Part shown: positions 18,400 to 27,442 of the stretch, in pieces
How the letters are laid out: each line of letters begins with the position of its first letter
Numbering within the stretch: the first letter of the stretch is position 1
Assembly: GCA_031553855.1 (NCBI GenBank)
Contig: JAVBKW010000027.1
Location: 62,001-126,000 of the forward strand
Direction of reading: 5' to 3'
DNA: 64,000 bases
Origin: RACS-047 sp031553855
GTDB taxonomy: Bacteria > Bacillota > Clostridia > Christensenellales > Pumilibacteraceae
Translations under genes and position numbers: made by a program
Notes under the pieces: generated by a model
What the model saw: the letters and a program-made list of their open reading frames with translations, nothing else
Told to the model about the DNA's origin: nothing
The model's database searches: none

Positions 18400-20162
18400 A
18401 ACACTCCTTTTTTAGCGGCACACCGCTTTAATAGTTTTACTTTTATTATTACAACGGTCCCAATTACTAAAACTATCAATATTGATAGCAGAACCGCAAT
18501 AATCTTATAAATATGCGACACATTGTAAGATAGGTTCACATAACAGCCGTTAAAATTATATTTTATCAGTGGTTCAATTAGCAATCTTTGTTCGCCGAGA
18601 ATATCGCTTTCCATTTTAATTTCCGAACCGAGCACCATGGTCTTTCTTGTTTCCGTGTTGTATTTCTCCCAAGTATTGGCATCTGTACTCGGATCCCCTG
18701 TTTTGGCGAAATTTACCCACATATTTTGAACTTCCGACGCTAAGCTGGAATCGATATTGCCGCCCGTATAAATCGTTTCATTCTGGTTGTTGAAAACATA
18801 TGCCAGCTCAACTGCATGGCAAGCACCGAAATTTTTTTTCGCCGAAGGATAAGTCCAGTAATACATATATGTATTTCCTCCATTATCCGCATGGCTGGAC
18901 GCTTGCAAGATTGCAGGCACACGGAACATGACTTCATTATAAAACTCAGTCTTCTTCCATATGCCGCTTGACTTTTGAATCTTCATAAATTGATTCACAT
19001 AAGCCATATCTTTATCAGAAATTCTTTTTAAGTTGTTTTCATATAAAACCGGAAGCGATATTTTATACATCAGAAGCCCGCCGATTTCGCTGATCCAATA
19101 TCTTGCTTCATCAGCGTTGGTGCCAATCAGCATATCGATATCGCTGCCTGCTCCACTTTCATATTTTGCGTATAAATCCACCGGCAAGATAATTCCGTCT
19201 CTTTCAGGAAAGTTATTATAGTCGTTCAGTTCTTCATTCAGCTCCATTATTTCCGCTTCTGATAGCGCACAAAGATCGTTCATCGATTTAGCGCCTGTCT
19301 TTTCCAACAGTTTTTTAGTCAGGTATTGACATTCTTCCTTACTGTATGTCAGTGCCACAGATCCGCTCTGAGCTATAGCTCTTTGGTATAAGCCTTTTGC
19401 ATCGTCTATCATCGGCAATAAAGACACACTGCCGCCCCCTGCTGATTCACCAAAAATCGTAATGCGCTCCGGATCGCCGCCAAACGCTTCAATGTTATTA
19501 TGTATCCATTTTAATGCGCATATCTGATCCAGCAAACCTAAATTGCCACTGGTGGAAAATTCTTCCTCTCCTTCGACAGATGAAAAATCCATGAAGCCTA
19601 GAAGACCGATTCTATAGCCGATAGTGACCAACACAATGTCATCATGCGCTTCAACAAAATTTTGTCCATCGTATAAAGGATCGGCTGTGCCTCCCCATCC
19701 GTAAGATCCGCCGTGAATAAACACCATGACCGTTTTTCCTGCGGCCGCTGTTTTATTACTCGTCCATATATTTAAGTTCAAACAATCTTCGCCTTGAGGA
19801 TAGTAAGAGGCCAGTTCTGACGCGGCTTCGGTCTGAATCGGTGACTTGCCAAAATAATAAGCTTCGTAAACCTTATTGCCCGCAGAAACGGCAACAGGAG
19901 CTTTCCAGCGCAATTCCCCCGTGGGACTTTCAGCAAAAGGAATTCCTTTATATGAAACAACTCCGTTTTTCTCTATTCCGATAAATGTGCCGTTATAACA
20001 TTTGGCTGATAACGAAACATCATAGGCGTCAGCGACCTCCCGGTTTTCTCCATAAAGAGCCGAAAGCCTTTCCTTTGCTTTTACAGTTTCGGAATCACCT
20101 GCACAGCCCGCAAACAAAGTGATATATAATATACAAATTAAAAATAACAAAGTTTTTTTCAT
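18396..20162 (-). CDS. Carboxylesterase type B, lipidated and membrane-anchored
   Basis: A 588-residue alpha/beta hydrolase of the para-nitrobenzyl-esterase/cholinesterase family. The motif EDCLNLNIWTS (about 125-135), the oxyanion loop HGGSYGWG (150-157) and the nucleophile elbow FGESAGGGS (Ser240) are all present; GACHAVEL near 430 supplies the expected His. It starts with a lipoprotein signal peptide, LFAGC, with Cys20. It also ends with a hydrophobic helix (about 553-575) followed by KLLKRCAAKKGVL, which looks like a second, C-terminal anchor. It is the only clearly exported enzyme in the island, so it may remove acyl groups from glycans at the cell surface before import. The 3' end overlaps the nucleoside-hydrolase start. 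Confidence 0.88.
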   Translation of the reverse strand: MKKTLLFLICILYITLFAGCAGDSETVKAKERLSALYGENREVADAYDVSLSAKCYNGTFIGIEKNGVVSYKGIPFAESPTGELRWKAPVAVSAGNKVYEAYYFGKSPIQTEAASELASYYPQGEDCLNLNIWTSNKTAAAGKTVMVFIHGGSYGWGGTADPLYDGQNFVEAHDDIVLVTIGYRIGLLGFMDFSSVEGEEEFSTSGNLGLLDQICALKWIHNNIEAFGGDPERITIFGESAGGGSVSLLPMIDDAKGLYQRAIAQSGSVALTYSKEECQYLTKKLLEKTGAKSMNDLCALSEAEIMELNEELNDYNNFPERDGIILPVDLYAKYESGAGSDIDMLIGTNADEARYWISEIGGLLMYKISLPVLYENNLKRISDKDMAYVNQFMKIQKSSGIWKKTEFYNEVMFRVPAILQASSHADNGGNTYMYYWTYPSAKKNFGACHAVELAYVFNNQNETIYTGGNIDSSLASEVQNMWVNFAKTGDPSTDANTWEKYNTETRKTMVLGSEIKMESDILGEQRLLIEPLIKYNFNGCYVNLSYNVSHIYKIIAVLLSILIVLVIGTVVIIKVKLLKRCAAKKGVL

Positions 20163-20171
20163 TAATATCTC

Positions 20172-20279
20172 TTAAATATGCAGTAATATTAGATTGTTCT
20201 CAATACTTGTATAGTGTAACGATTTTAAAGCATGAATTATACGGTAGGTATATTCAAAATTATCAACAATAATATTTAC
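20172..20279 (-). pseudogene. Fossil fragment of a second nucleoside hydrolase gene
   Basis: Immediately 3' of the GH78 stop, the minus strand reads without a stop from 20279 to 20175. Its first 26 codons match residues 50-75 of the intact nucleoside hydrolase (18175-18252): 19 of 26 residues are identical, including NFEYTYR and ALKSL. The remaining codons are unrelated, then TAA at 20174-20172. The piece has no start and is far too short to work. It shows that a paralogous gene once lay between the rhamnosidase and the esterase and was almost wholly deleted. Confidence 0.8.
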
Positions 20280-22801
20280 TTATTTTTTGTTACAAAAGAA
20301 TGTTTCCCCGATGAGACTTCTGTTATTTCACCGCTCGGAAGAATAATTTTTGCACGACAGTTTACAGGTATAGTTACAGAATATCTTATCTCTTCCTTCT
20401 CATATTCCCATGCCGATTCAATTTTTCCGAGCGGCGACAAATACGAGCCTTTCATAAATCCGATTTCCTTGTAAGGTGTAGGTTTAATAAGAATTTTTCC
20501 GTTTTGAACCCGTATTCCAAGACCGCAGTCGAAAAGCCAGCCTGTGATCGAACCGAAAGCGTAATGATTGAACGAGCTTTTTAAATTACCTTCGTCGTCG
20601 ATGCTGTCCCAATTTTCCAAAATCGTTGTAGCGCCTTTTTTGACCTCGTACAGCCAACCGGGATATTGTTCATTTAATAAAAGCTTATAAGCGGTTTCAA
20701 CATAGCCATATTCGCTTAATGTGCGGTTTAATTCGTGGGTAGTTAAAAAACCTGTGTTTAATTTATAATCGTTCTTTATCACAAGAGCGTTTAAGTCTGC
20801 CGCAGCAACTGCTTTTTCGCTCTCCTCGAGCATTCCCATAATGATAGGTCTTATGTAGCGGCACATACGTTCAGTATTTAAAATGCGGCCGTTCACAACA
20901 AATTTGCATCTATAAGCTTTTCTTGCATTTTCCGCTATTTCAGCGTATTTTTTTTCGTCATTTGTTTTTCCCAACAAACGGGCAAATTCAGAGGTTTTTC
21001 TTGCGGCATAAGAATAAAACGCGGTCGCAGCCTCCGGGTCGCCGTTTTTGAGGTCATTCATTGGATCGGACCCCGGCTCAAGCCACTCACCCCACATAAA
21101 ACCGCTGTCAACAAAAAACTCTTTGTACGGATTATCAAGATTTCCTTCTTTTTTTGCTCCGGCACGGCTTGTGAAATAATTCGTCCATTTTTTAACCGAT
21201 TCATAACATTCTTGTATGATTTTCAAGTCGTTATATCGTGTGAAAAGGCGATCAGGCAAAATTTCTATCGCATCTCCCCAGCCGGGACTGCCCATCATCA
21301 GCTTTTCCATAAAGTCTAATTCTACTTTTGACGGTGAAATACATCTTAAATTGCCGTTTTCATCCTGCCCTGCCATGTAGTCGCGCAGCCACTTACGCGT
21401 AAAGGCATATCCGTCGCAAAGATAAAGCATAGTGTGGATAAATACTTGAATATCCCCGCCAAACCCTGATTTTTCACGCGTCGGACAATCGGTAGGAACG
21501 TCCAAAACATTACCTTTCAGACTCCATACCGAATTACGGTATAGTTGCTCTACGTCTTTATTTCCGCAAGAAAACTCGGAAGTAAATTCCATATCCGAAT
21601 AAACGGCGACGGCGGTAAATTCGCTGCCGTCTATATCCATATCACACTCGACTTCGGCATAACGGAAACCAAAAAATGTTCCGGATGGCTTATATGTATT
21701 TTGACCGTATTTGCAGGTATAGTCCACTATCTGCTCTAAACGTCCTTTAGCCGGCTGATAATTTTCAAAATAAGCGTTTCCATGCTTATCAAGCGTTTCG
21801 GCGTGACGCAAAATAATCTTATGTCCTTCTTTCGCGTTCAAACTGAATTTGACGTATCCGGCTATGTTCTGTCCGAAATCCAAAACTTTTTTTCCGTTCG
21901 GAGCGGTAAATAATTTAGCAGAAAATTCTTTCTGTTCTTTGACGGGTACGTTATCAGATATACACAGACAGGAATTATTGAAATCCGCAACTTTAACCTC
22001 ATGCCAATTTTGAATTTTCTCCATGCGGGCGTCATAAGTTTCACCGTGCATCAAATCTCCAGCGCGGACAGGACCTGCTTGGGACGCCAACCATGTTGCA
22101 TCCGTTTTAATTATCGTTTTGCCGTCAACTTCCAACTGCGCTAAAAAAGCAAGATCCGTGCCGTAATGATTACGGCTTTGATTATTACTTAACGTTCCGC
22201 GGTACCAGCCGTCTCCGATAAATACCAAAAGTTCGTTTTCGCCCTTTTTTAGATAATGGGAAACGTCATAAGCTTGATATTGCAACATCTTATCGTACTG
22301 CGTAGAACCCGGAGCCAGAATAAAATCGTCGAGACGCTTTCCGTTAACGGTTATGGTATATACTCCGTGAGCCGTTGCGTAAAGTCTGGCATTTTGAGAA
22401 TCATTGATTATAAAACTTTTTTTCAGATAGCTCGGCGGATATTGTATTGCAGGATCAATTTCATAGTTTTCGGGATTGATCCACTCCGCAGTAAAGTCCG
22501 AGGGTTGAATTGCGACTTCAAACGAAGTTAGGGAAGTCTCCCCAGCCAAACCGTTTTCATCAAACAACGTGACAAACACGCTGACGCATTCACGTGGCTT
22601 AAAGTTTACGGGAACACGAAAAAGCATCTCTGACCCGTTCACACTTTTGGAGTCGTACTCTGTTCCCAAATGCCCTTTTGCAATGACCTGAAACGCCGTC
22701 TGTTTCATACCGCCTTCACAGATCCATGTTATCGTCGGAGTTTCTCCGCTGATACCAAACGCTTGATATAAATGATTGATTTTAATATTGATTGCTTTCA
22801 C
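20276..22801 (-). CDS. GH78 alpha-L-rhamnosidase (third)
   Basis: An 841-residue cytoplasmic rhamnosidase. Domains follow the canonical order: Ig-like N-terminus, lectin-like beta-sandwich (RLYATAHGVYTITVNGKRL region), central beta-domain, catalytic helical barrel, C-terminal beta-domain. The acid motif is PTDCPTREKSGFGGD, keeping Glu and the Asp seven residues on; the base lies in GATTILENW. The start is GTG at 22801, supported by AGGAG 7 bases upstream; no better ATG exists nearby. It ends at SGKHSFVTKNK with no helical tail, unlike the rhamnosidase at 1339-4062. The GH2 gene upstream ends 39 bases away. Together with GH2 and GH3 neighbours it would strip rhamnose, then galactose/glucose, from imported glycosides. 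Confidence 0.92.
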   Translation of the reverse strand: MKAINIKINHLYQAFGISGETPTITWICEGGMKQTAFQVIAKGHLGTEYDSKSVNGSEMLFRVPVNFKPRECVSVFVTLFDENGLAGETSLTSFEVAIQPSDFTAEWINPENYEIDPAIQYPPSYLKKSFIINDSQNARLYATAHGVYTITVNGKRLDDFILAPGSTQYDKMLQYQAYDVSHYLKKGENELLVFIGDGWYRGTLSNNQSRNHYGTDLAFLAQLEVDGKTIIKTDATWLASQAGPVRAGDLMHGETYDARMEKIQNWHEVKVADFNNSCLCISDNVPVKEQKEFSAKLFTAPNGKKVLDFGQNIAGYVKFSLNAKEGHKIILRHAETLDKHGNAYFENYQPAKGRLEQIVDYTCKYGQNTYKPSGTFFGFRYAEVECDMDIDGSEFTAVAVYSDMEFTSEFSCGNKDVEQLYRNSVWSLKGNVLDVPTDCPTREKSGFGGDIQVFIHTMLYLCDGYAFTRKWLRDYMAGQDENGNLRCISPSKVELDFMEKLMMGSPGWGDAIEILPDRLFTRYNDLKIIQECYESVKKWTNYFTSRAGAKKEGNLDNPYKEFFVDSGFMWGEWLEPGSDPMNDLKNGDPEAATAFYSYAARKTSEFARLLGKTNDEKKYAEIAENARKAYRCKFVVNGRILNTERMCRYIRPIIMGMLEESEKAVAAADLNALVIKNDYKLNTGFLTTHELNRTLSEYGYVETAYKLLLNEQYPGWLYEVKKGATTILENWDSIDDEGNLKSSFNHYAFGSITGWLFDCGLGIRVQNGKILIKPTPYKEIGFMKGSYLSPLGKIESAWEYEKEEIRYSVTIPVNCRAKIILPSGEITEVSSGKHSFVTKNK

Positions 22802-22840
22802 GATTTCACTCCTTTAATAACCTCTGAAATCTGAATTATA

Positions 22841-25138
22841 TTAACTGTTAAAAACTTTATTAACAATTATGCCGCTTCCTTTTTTTACGGCAGCAAAGCC
22901 TCTGCCTTCGTACAAACTGAAATTATTAACGGTAAAATTTTTATAACTTTGCGGATCGTCACATCCGCAAGCGATAAAACCATCGCTTATCACTTCAACG
23001 TTTAAAGCGGTCGGAACAATTATCGAATCCTTATCTAATGCGGTAATTGTGTAAAAATCTATATCGGGCTCTGCGCATACAGAAGAGAGTTTTTCAATTT
23101 TCAAGCTTTCAAATTTATCTGCCGTTTTGATTTCGTCCGTTTCCGCCGCTTTACCGTTGCGGTGGTTAACCGCAGAAATACTGCCTTGCTCATATTCTGT
23201 TTCAAAACGTGCAATTAAACCTTCCGGCTTCTTTCTGCCGACTGAATTACCGTTCACAAAAAGTTCCACTTCTTCGGCGTTTGAATATACTTCTATCTTT
23301 ACCGTCTTACCATCGCTGCCGGGGTATGTCCAATTTCTTCTGACATCGGATATCCAGCTCCATTTATTTCTTGAAACTTTCAAATTTGTTTTATCCGGTG
23401 ATAGAACCCAGACCGACGGATTTTTGTCCCCGTACAAAACTTTTCTGCAAGCGCCGGCGGCAGTAACGTTGCCGGTAATACTTATATCGCCGCAGCTTGC
23501 TAAAAAATAAGGAAAACTTGATTTTTGAAAGCCACTGTTGTCGCCGGTTTTGCTTGTTTCATCGCTGTATACAATTCTGCCTATCCCTGCTTCACCTAAA
23601 TAATCAATAGCCGTCCAAACAAAGTTGCCGATAACTTGCGGATACAAATCCATATTTTGTTTATCTCTGAACATTTCTTCAGAAAAAGCTTCAGTTGTCA
23701 TAGCGATGCGCTCAGGAAATTTAACCGTCATTTCCTCATATAACATATCCATGTAGTTATAACCTACAACGTCGAGAGACTTGGCAAAATCTTTAGTGGC
23801 TTCATGAAAATTTCCGCCGTTTCTGAGTCCGGCAAAAAGCGGCATTAAATGCGGAGGAATTTGTTCGACGGAAGTTACTTCGCCGGATAAAAATTTTTGT
23901 AACAATGCTTCAAATTCTTTATTCCCGTCTCCGACGATTATAGCGCATAGAGCATTAGTAATCGGTCTTGAATCCAAGGAGCGGAAATAGTCTGCAATTT
24001 CTTTCGCACGTTCCGCTCCAAAAGATTTGCCGTTTCTCTCGACAATTTCATTTCCGTCCGACCACATTACTACGCTTGCACGGTTTCTGTCGCGCATTAT
24101 CATCGAATAAGCATCTTCTTTCCAATACTTATCGAAAAATAAGTGATAATCATAAGCGTTCTTTTTAAAGCGCCACATATCGAAGGCTTCTTCGATAACA
24201 AGCATTCCTAGCGCGTCGCAAGCATCTAAAAAATCTCTGGAAAAAGGATTATGCGAGGTGCGCACAGCATTAAAGCCGTGATCTTTCAACAGTTTGACTT
24301 TACGCCATTCTGCTTCGGTATAAGCGTTTGCACCAAGTATGCCGTTATCATGATGAACGCAGCCGCCAAGCAACTTTACGGTTTTTCCATTAAGAACAAA
24401 GCCGCGTTTAAAATTAATTTCTATATCTCTGAAACCGAATTTATAGCCTACTGTGTCGGTTATTTTGTCGTTTTTTAATGCGGATATTTCTGCGCTGTAT
24501 AAAAATGGTGATTCAGGCGACCATTTTTTTGCGTCTTGTATAATAATTTCAGCTTTATTCTCGGCTTTAAATTCGCCGCTTGCAATCTTTTTTTCTCCGT
24601 CGAAAACCGACAAACAATATGAATCAGCTCCGACTGTGCTTACATCAAAAACAGCTTTATCGCCTTTCGTGGTAATGCACACGCCCCAAGGATGAATATA
24701 TCCGCCGCAGCCCTCTAAAAGCCAGACCCTGCGGTATAAGCCGCTGCCGGAATACCATCGCGAATTAGGCATCATATCGTTTGCAACCGAAATTTGAACA
24801 CAGTTTTCGCCTTCTACGATAAACGGTGTTAAATCCGCAAAAAACTCAGTATAACCGTGAGGGTGCTGAACAACAAGATTGTTATTAATGTAAACTTCGG
24901 TAAAGCCATAGCTGCCCTCAATTTGCAATAAGTAGGTATTATTAAGCTGATCAGACGTTAATATAAAACTTTTTTTATACTCGCCGTTACCGCCGGGATA
25001 CCAGCCGTTTGAAGCCCCGCCTTTCGAGTCAGGCGTTCTCTCCTGAATTATTGAAAAATCATACGGAAGATCGACGGATGTTTCCACGCTTCCGTTAAGA
25101 GAGAACTGCCATTTTTCATTAAAATCAATTTTTTTCAT
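22841..25138 (-). CDS. GH2 beta-galactosidase/beta-glucuronidase family enzyme
   Basis: A 765-residue GH2 enzyme without signal peptide. N-terminal jelly-roll (1-145; NSRWYSGSGLYRRVW), Ig-like domain (to about 250), TIM barrel from GKTVKLLGGCVHHDNG, then C-terminal Ig-like domains (DUF4982-like from about 560). Acid/base Glu364 lies in MWSDGNEI and the nucleophile Glu483 in AMTTEAF. Between the two, residues about 404-452 (GDGNKEFEALLQKF onward) are a helical insertion not usual for the family. It overlaps nothing, but begins only 3 bases after the GH3 stop. The ribosome site is weak, so coupling to GH3 is likely. Substrate probably beta-galactoside or beta-glucuronide; not decidable here. 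Confidence 0.9.
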   Translation of the reverse strand: MKKIDFNEKWQFSLNGSVETSVDLPYDFSIIQERTPDSKGGASNGWYPGGNGEYKKSFILTSDQLNNTYLLQIEGSYGFTEVYINNNLVVQHPHGYTEFFADLTPFIVEGENCVQISVANDMMPNSRWYSGSGLYRRVWLLEGCGGYIHPWGVCITTKGDKAVFDVSTVGADSYCLSVFDGEKKIASGEFKAENKAEIIIQDAKKWSPESPFLYSAEISALKNDKITDTVGYKFGFRDIEINFKRGFVLNGKTVKLLGGCVHHDNGILGANAYTEAEWRKVKLLKDHGFNAVRTSHNPFSRDFLDACDALGMLVIEEAFDMWRFKKNAYDYHLFFDKYWKEDAYSMIMRDRNRASVVMWSDGNEIVERNGKSFGAERAKEIADYFRSLDSRPITNALCAIIVGDGNKEFEALLQKFLSGEVTSVEQIPPHLMPLFAGLRNGGNFHEATKDFAKSLDVVGYNYMDMLYEEMTVKFPERIAMTTEAFSEEMFRDKQNMDLYPQVIGNFVWTAIDYLGEAGIGRIVYSDETSKTGDNSGFQKSSFPYFLASCGDISITGNVTAAGACRKVLYGDKNPSVWVLSPDKTNLKVSRNKWSWISDVRRNWTYPGSDGKTVKIEVYSNAEEVELFVNGNSVGRKKPEGLIARFETEYEQGSISAVNHRNGKAAETDEIKTADKFESLKIEKLSSVCAEPDIDFYTITALDKDSIIVPTALNVEVISDGFIACGCDDPQSYKNFTVNNFSLYEGRGFAAVKKGSGIIVNKVFNS

Positions 25139-25141
25139 ATT

Positions 25142-27400
25142 TTATACTGCCTGATTTAAAGCGGCAATAAGCCCGTCGATCATTTCATAAGAAACGCCGG
25201 CAATTCCGACTAAATATATAAGCGGCATTTCCTCTTGCATTCTCTGGACCATCTTTGAAGCGCCGCCGCCAAGTGATTTTTCAGTGTCTTTATCCATTCC
25301 CCGTTTCATTCCCTGCTGCATCTTTTCCATAATAATACGCCCTTTGGGATCGCTCATGATTTCGCCCATGGTCGAGTTTCGGGTGAATACTCTTTTTATA
25401 ACGTCTACTGAATTAACTAGTACGCGTCCGCTTAAACGGATATCGCGTGAAGAAGAGCCCACTTCTATGATAAAGTCGCCTGATTCAATTACGTAATCCT
25501 TCATAAATACGCTGTAATACGCAAAAGCCCGCTTATTGAGCTGAACGGAAACGGTCTTACTTTCGCCGGGATTTAAAGCGACTTTAACAAATCCTTTTAA
25601 CTCGCGTATCGGACGTGCGACAGTGCTTTTTTCATCGCCTACATAAACTTGAGCGACTTCTTTGCCAAAGGTTTTGCCCGTATTAGTAACGGTGAAAGAA
25701 ACGTTTAAGATTTCGTCGCCTTTCATTTGAGTTTTATCAAATTTCAGATCGCTGTATTTAAACGTCGTATAGCTGAGCCCGTGACCGAACGGAAACAGCA
25801 CTTCGGCTTCACGTTTATCGTAATATCTGTATCCGACAAAAATGCCTTCATTATATTCTGTGCGTCCGGATTCACCTGGGAAACTTAAATAGCACGGAGT
25901 GTCAGAAAGTTTTTTAGGGAACGTTTCAGCTAATTTTCCCGAAGGATTAGCGTCTCCGAACAATAACGATACTGCCGCCTCGCCAGCTCCGTCGCCCGCT
26001 AAATACATTTCAAGTACTGCTGAAACGGAATCAAGCCAAGGCATCGCGACCGGTGCGCCGTTATGCAACACAACGATAGTTTTTGGCTGAACGGCGGCAA
26101 CGGCGGCGATAAGCGCGTTTTGATCGGCTGGCAAATCTAGCGAGTCGCGGTCTATGCCTTCCGTTTCAAAATCATCGGGCAGTCCTGCAAAAATCACCGC
26201 AACGTTCGATTCTTTTGCGTTTTGTACGGCTTGTGTAACCAACGTTTCGCTATTTTCTGAACTTTCGAGATCGTATCCGCGGACGAATGAAACATTTAAT
26301 CCCTCTGCCGCAGACAATGCGCTGACAGTTTTTGCGCTGTTGATGTGGCTTGATCCGCCGCCCTGATATCTCGGAGATTTTGCAAAATCACCTATAAACG
26401 CAACTTTTGCGTCTTTATTTAAAGGCAATACGGAGTTATCGTTTTTAAGCAACACCGCACACTCCTTTGCCGCCTCAACCGCAACCATATAGTCCGCACC
26501 GCGGTCAAATTTTGCGTCTTTGTTTTTATTATCTAAATAACGTTTAACAAATTTAAGATTATTCCGCACAGCCGTATCGAGTTCTTCCATATTAAGTTCG
26601 CCGAATTTTACAGCATCGATAATACGCTTTGCAAAGGCTTCGTTTCCGCCCGGCATGATAAGATCCTGACCGGCTTTTACGCCTTTAGCCGCGTCCTTAA
26701 CCGCGCCCCAATCGGAAACCACAAAGCCGTCAAAACCCCATTTATCGCGCAAAATTTCAGTCAGAAGTTCCTTGTTTTCAGAACAAAAAGTACCGTTGAT
26801 TTTATTATAAGCACTCATGACGGATGCGGGTTTTGCTTCTTTGACTACCGTTTCAAATGCCGAAAGATATATCTCGTTAAGCGTTCTTTCGTCCATGACA
26901 GAATCCGAACTGAAACGCAGCGTTTCCTGATTGTTTGCGGCAAAATGCTTGACGCAGGCAGCCGCGCCTTGCGACTGAATACCTTTAACCGTTGCTGCGC
27001 CCAGCTTGCCCGATAAGTACGGATCTTCTGAATAATATTCAAAATTTCTGCCGCAAAGAGGGCTGCGCTTTATATTAATCGCAGGTCCCAAAATCAACGC
27101 TACGTTTTCCGCATGGCATTCGTTTCCTATCGTTTTTCCTACTTTTTCGGCAAGAGCGGTATCAAAAGACGAGGCAAGAGCGCATCCTGCCGGAAAGCAG
27201 ACCGCCTCAATACTTTTTCCTACGCCTAAATGGTCGCCTGCGCCCGGACTTTGTTTACGCAATCCGTGCGGTCCGTCAGATAAATGAACGGACGGGACTC
27301 CGAGCCGCTCGATAGCTTTTGTGAGCATAAAATCTTTACCGGAACAAAACGCGGCTTTTTCCTCTAACGTCATTTGCGACAAAATTTTTTCTATATCCAT
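25142..27400 (-). CDS. GH3 beta-glucosidase family enzyme with helical C-terminal tail
   Basis: A 752-residue cytoplasmic GH3 enzyme. The N-terminal barrel carries SDGPHGLRKQ, KRSPLCGRNFEYYSEDP and KHFAANNQE; the nucleophile Asp230 is in VVSDWGA. The (alpha/beta)6 sandwich domain (AVLLKNDNSVLPL, FEGLP-like FAGLPDDFETEG) and the fibronectin-like domain (PGESKTVSVQLNKRAFAYY) follow. The last 78 residues, from STMGEIMSDPKG, are Met-rich helices beyond the fibronectin-like domain. I prefer the ATG at 27400 (GAGGTG 4 bases upstream) to a TTG at 27412. It heads the GH3-GH2-GH78 string. Typical activities are beta-glucosidase or beta-xylosidase/arabinosidase. Confidence 0.92.
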   Translation of the reverse strand: MDIEKILSQMTLEEKAAFCSGKDFMLTKAIERLGVPSVHLSDGPHGLRKQSPGAGDHLGVGKSIEAVCFPAGCALASSFDTALAEKVGKTIGNECHAENVALILGPAINIKRSPLCGRNFEYYSEDPYLSGKLGAATVKGIQSQGAAACVKHFAANNQETLRFSSDSVMDERTLNEIYLSAFETVVKEAKPASVMSAYNKINGTFCSENKELLTEILRDKWGFDGFVVSDWGAVKDAAKGVKAGQDLIMPGGNEAFAKRIIDAVKFGELNMEELDTAVRNNLKFVKRYLDNKNKDAKFDRGADYMVAVEAAKECAVLLKNDNSVLPLNKDAKVAFIGDFAKSPRYQGGGSSHINSAKTVSALSAAEGLNVSFVRGYDLESSENSETLVTQAVQNAKESNVAVIFAGLPDDFETEGIDRDSLDLPADQNALIAAVAAVQPKTIVVLHNGAPVAMPWLDSVSAVLEMYLAGDGAGEAAVSLLFGDANPSGKLAETFPKKLSDTPCYLSFPGESGRTEYNEGIFVGYRYYDKREAEVLFPFGHGLSYTTFKYSDLKFDKTQMKGDEILNVSFTVTNTGKTFGKEVAQVYVGDEKSTVARPIRELKGFVKVALNPGESKTVSVQLNKRAFAYYSVFMKDYVIESGDFIIEVGSSSRDIRLSGRVLVNSVDVIKRVFTRNSTMGEIMSDPKGRIIMEKMQQGMKRGMDKDTEKSLGGGASKMVQRMQEEMPLIYLVGIAGVSYEMIDGLIAALNQAV

Positions 27401-27442
27401 GTTGCACCTCAAGGTTAAAATTTAATTTTTAAATTATATTTT

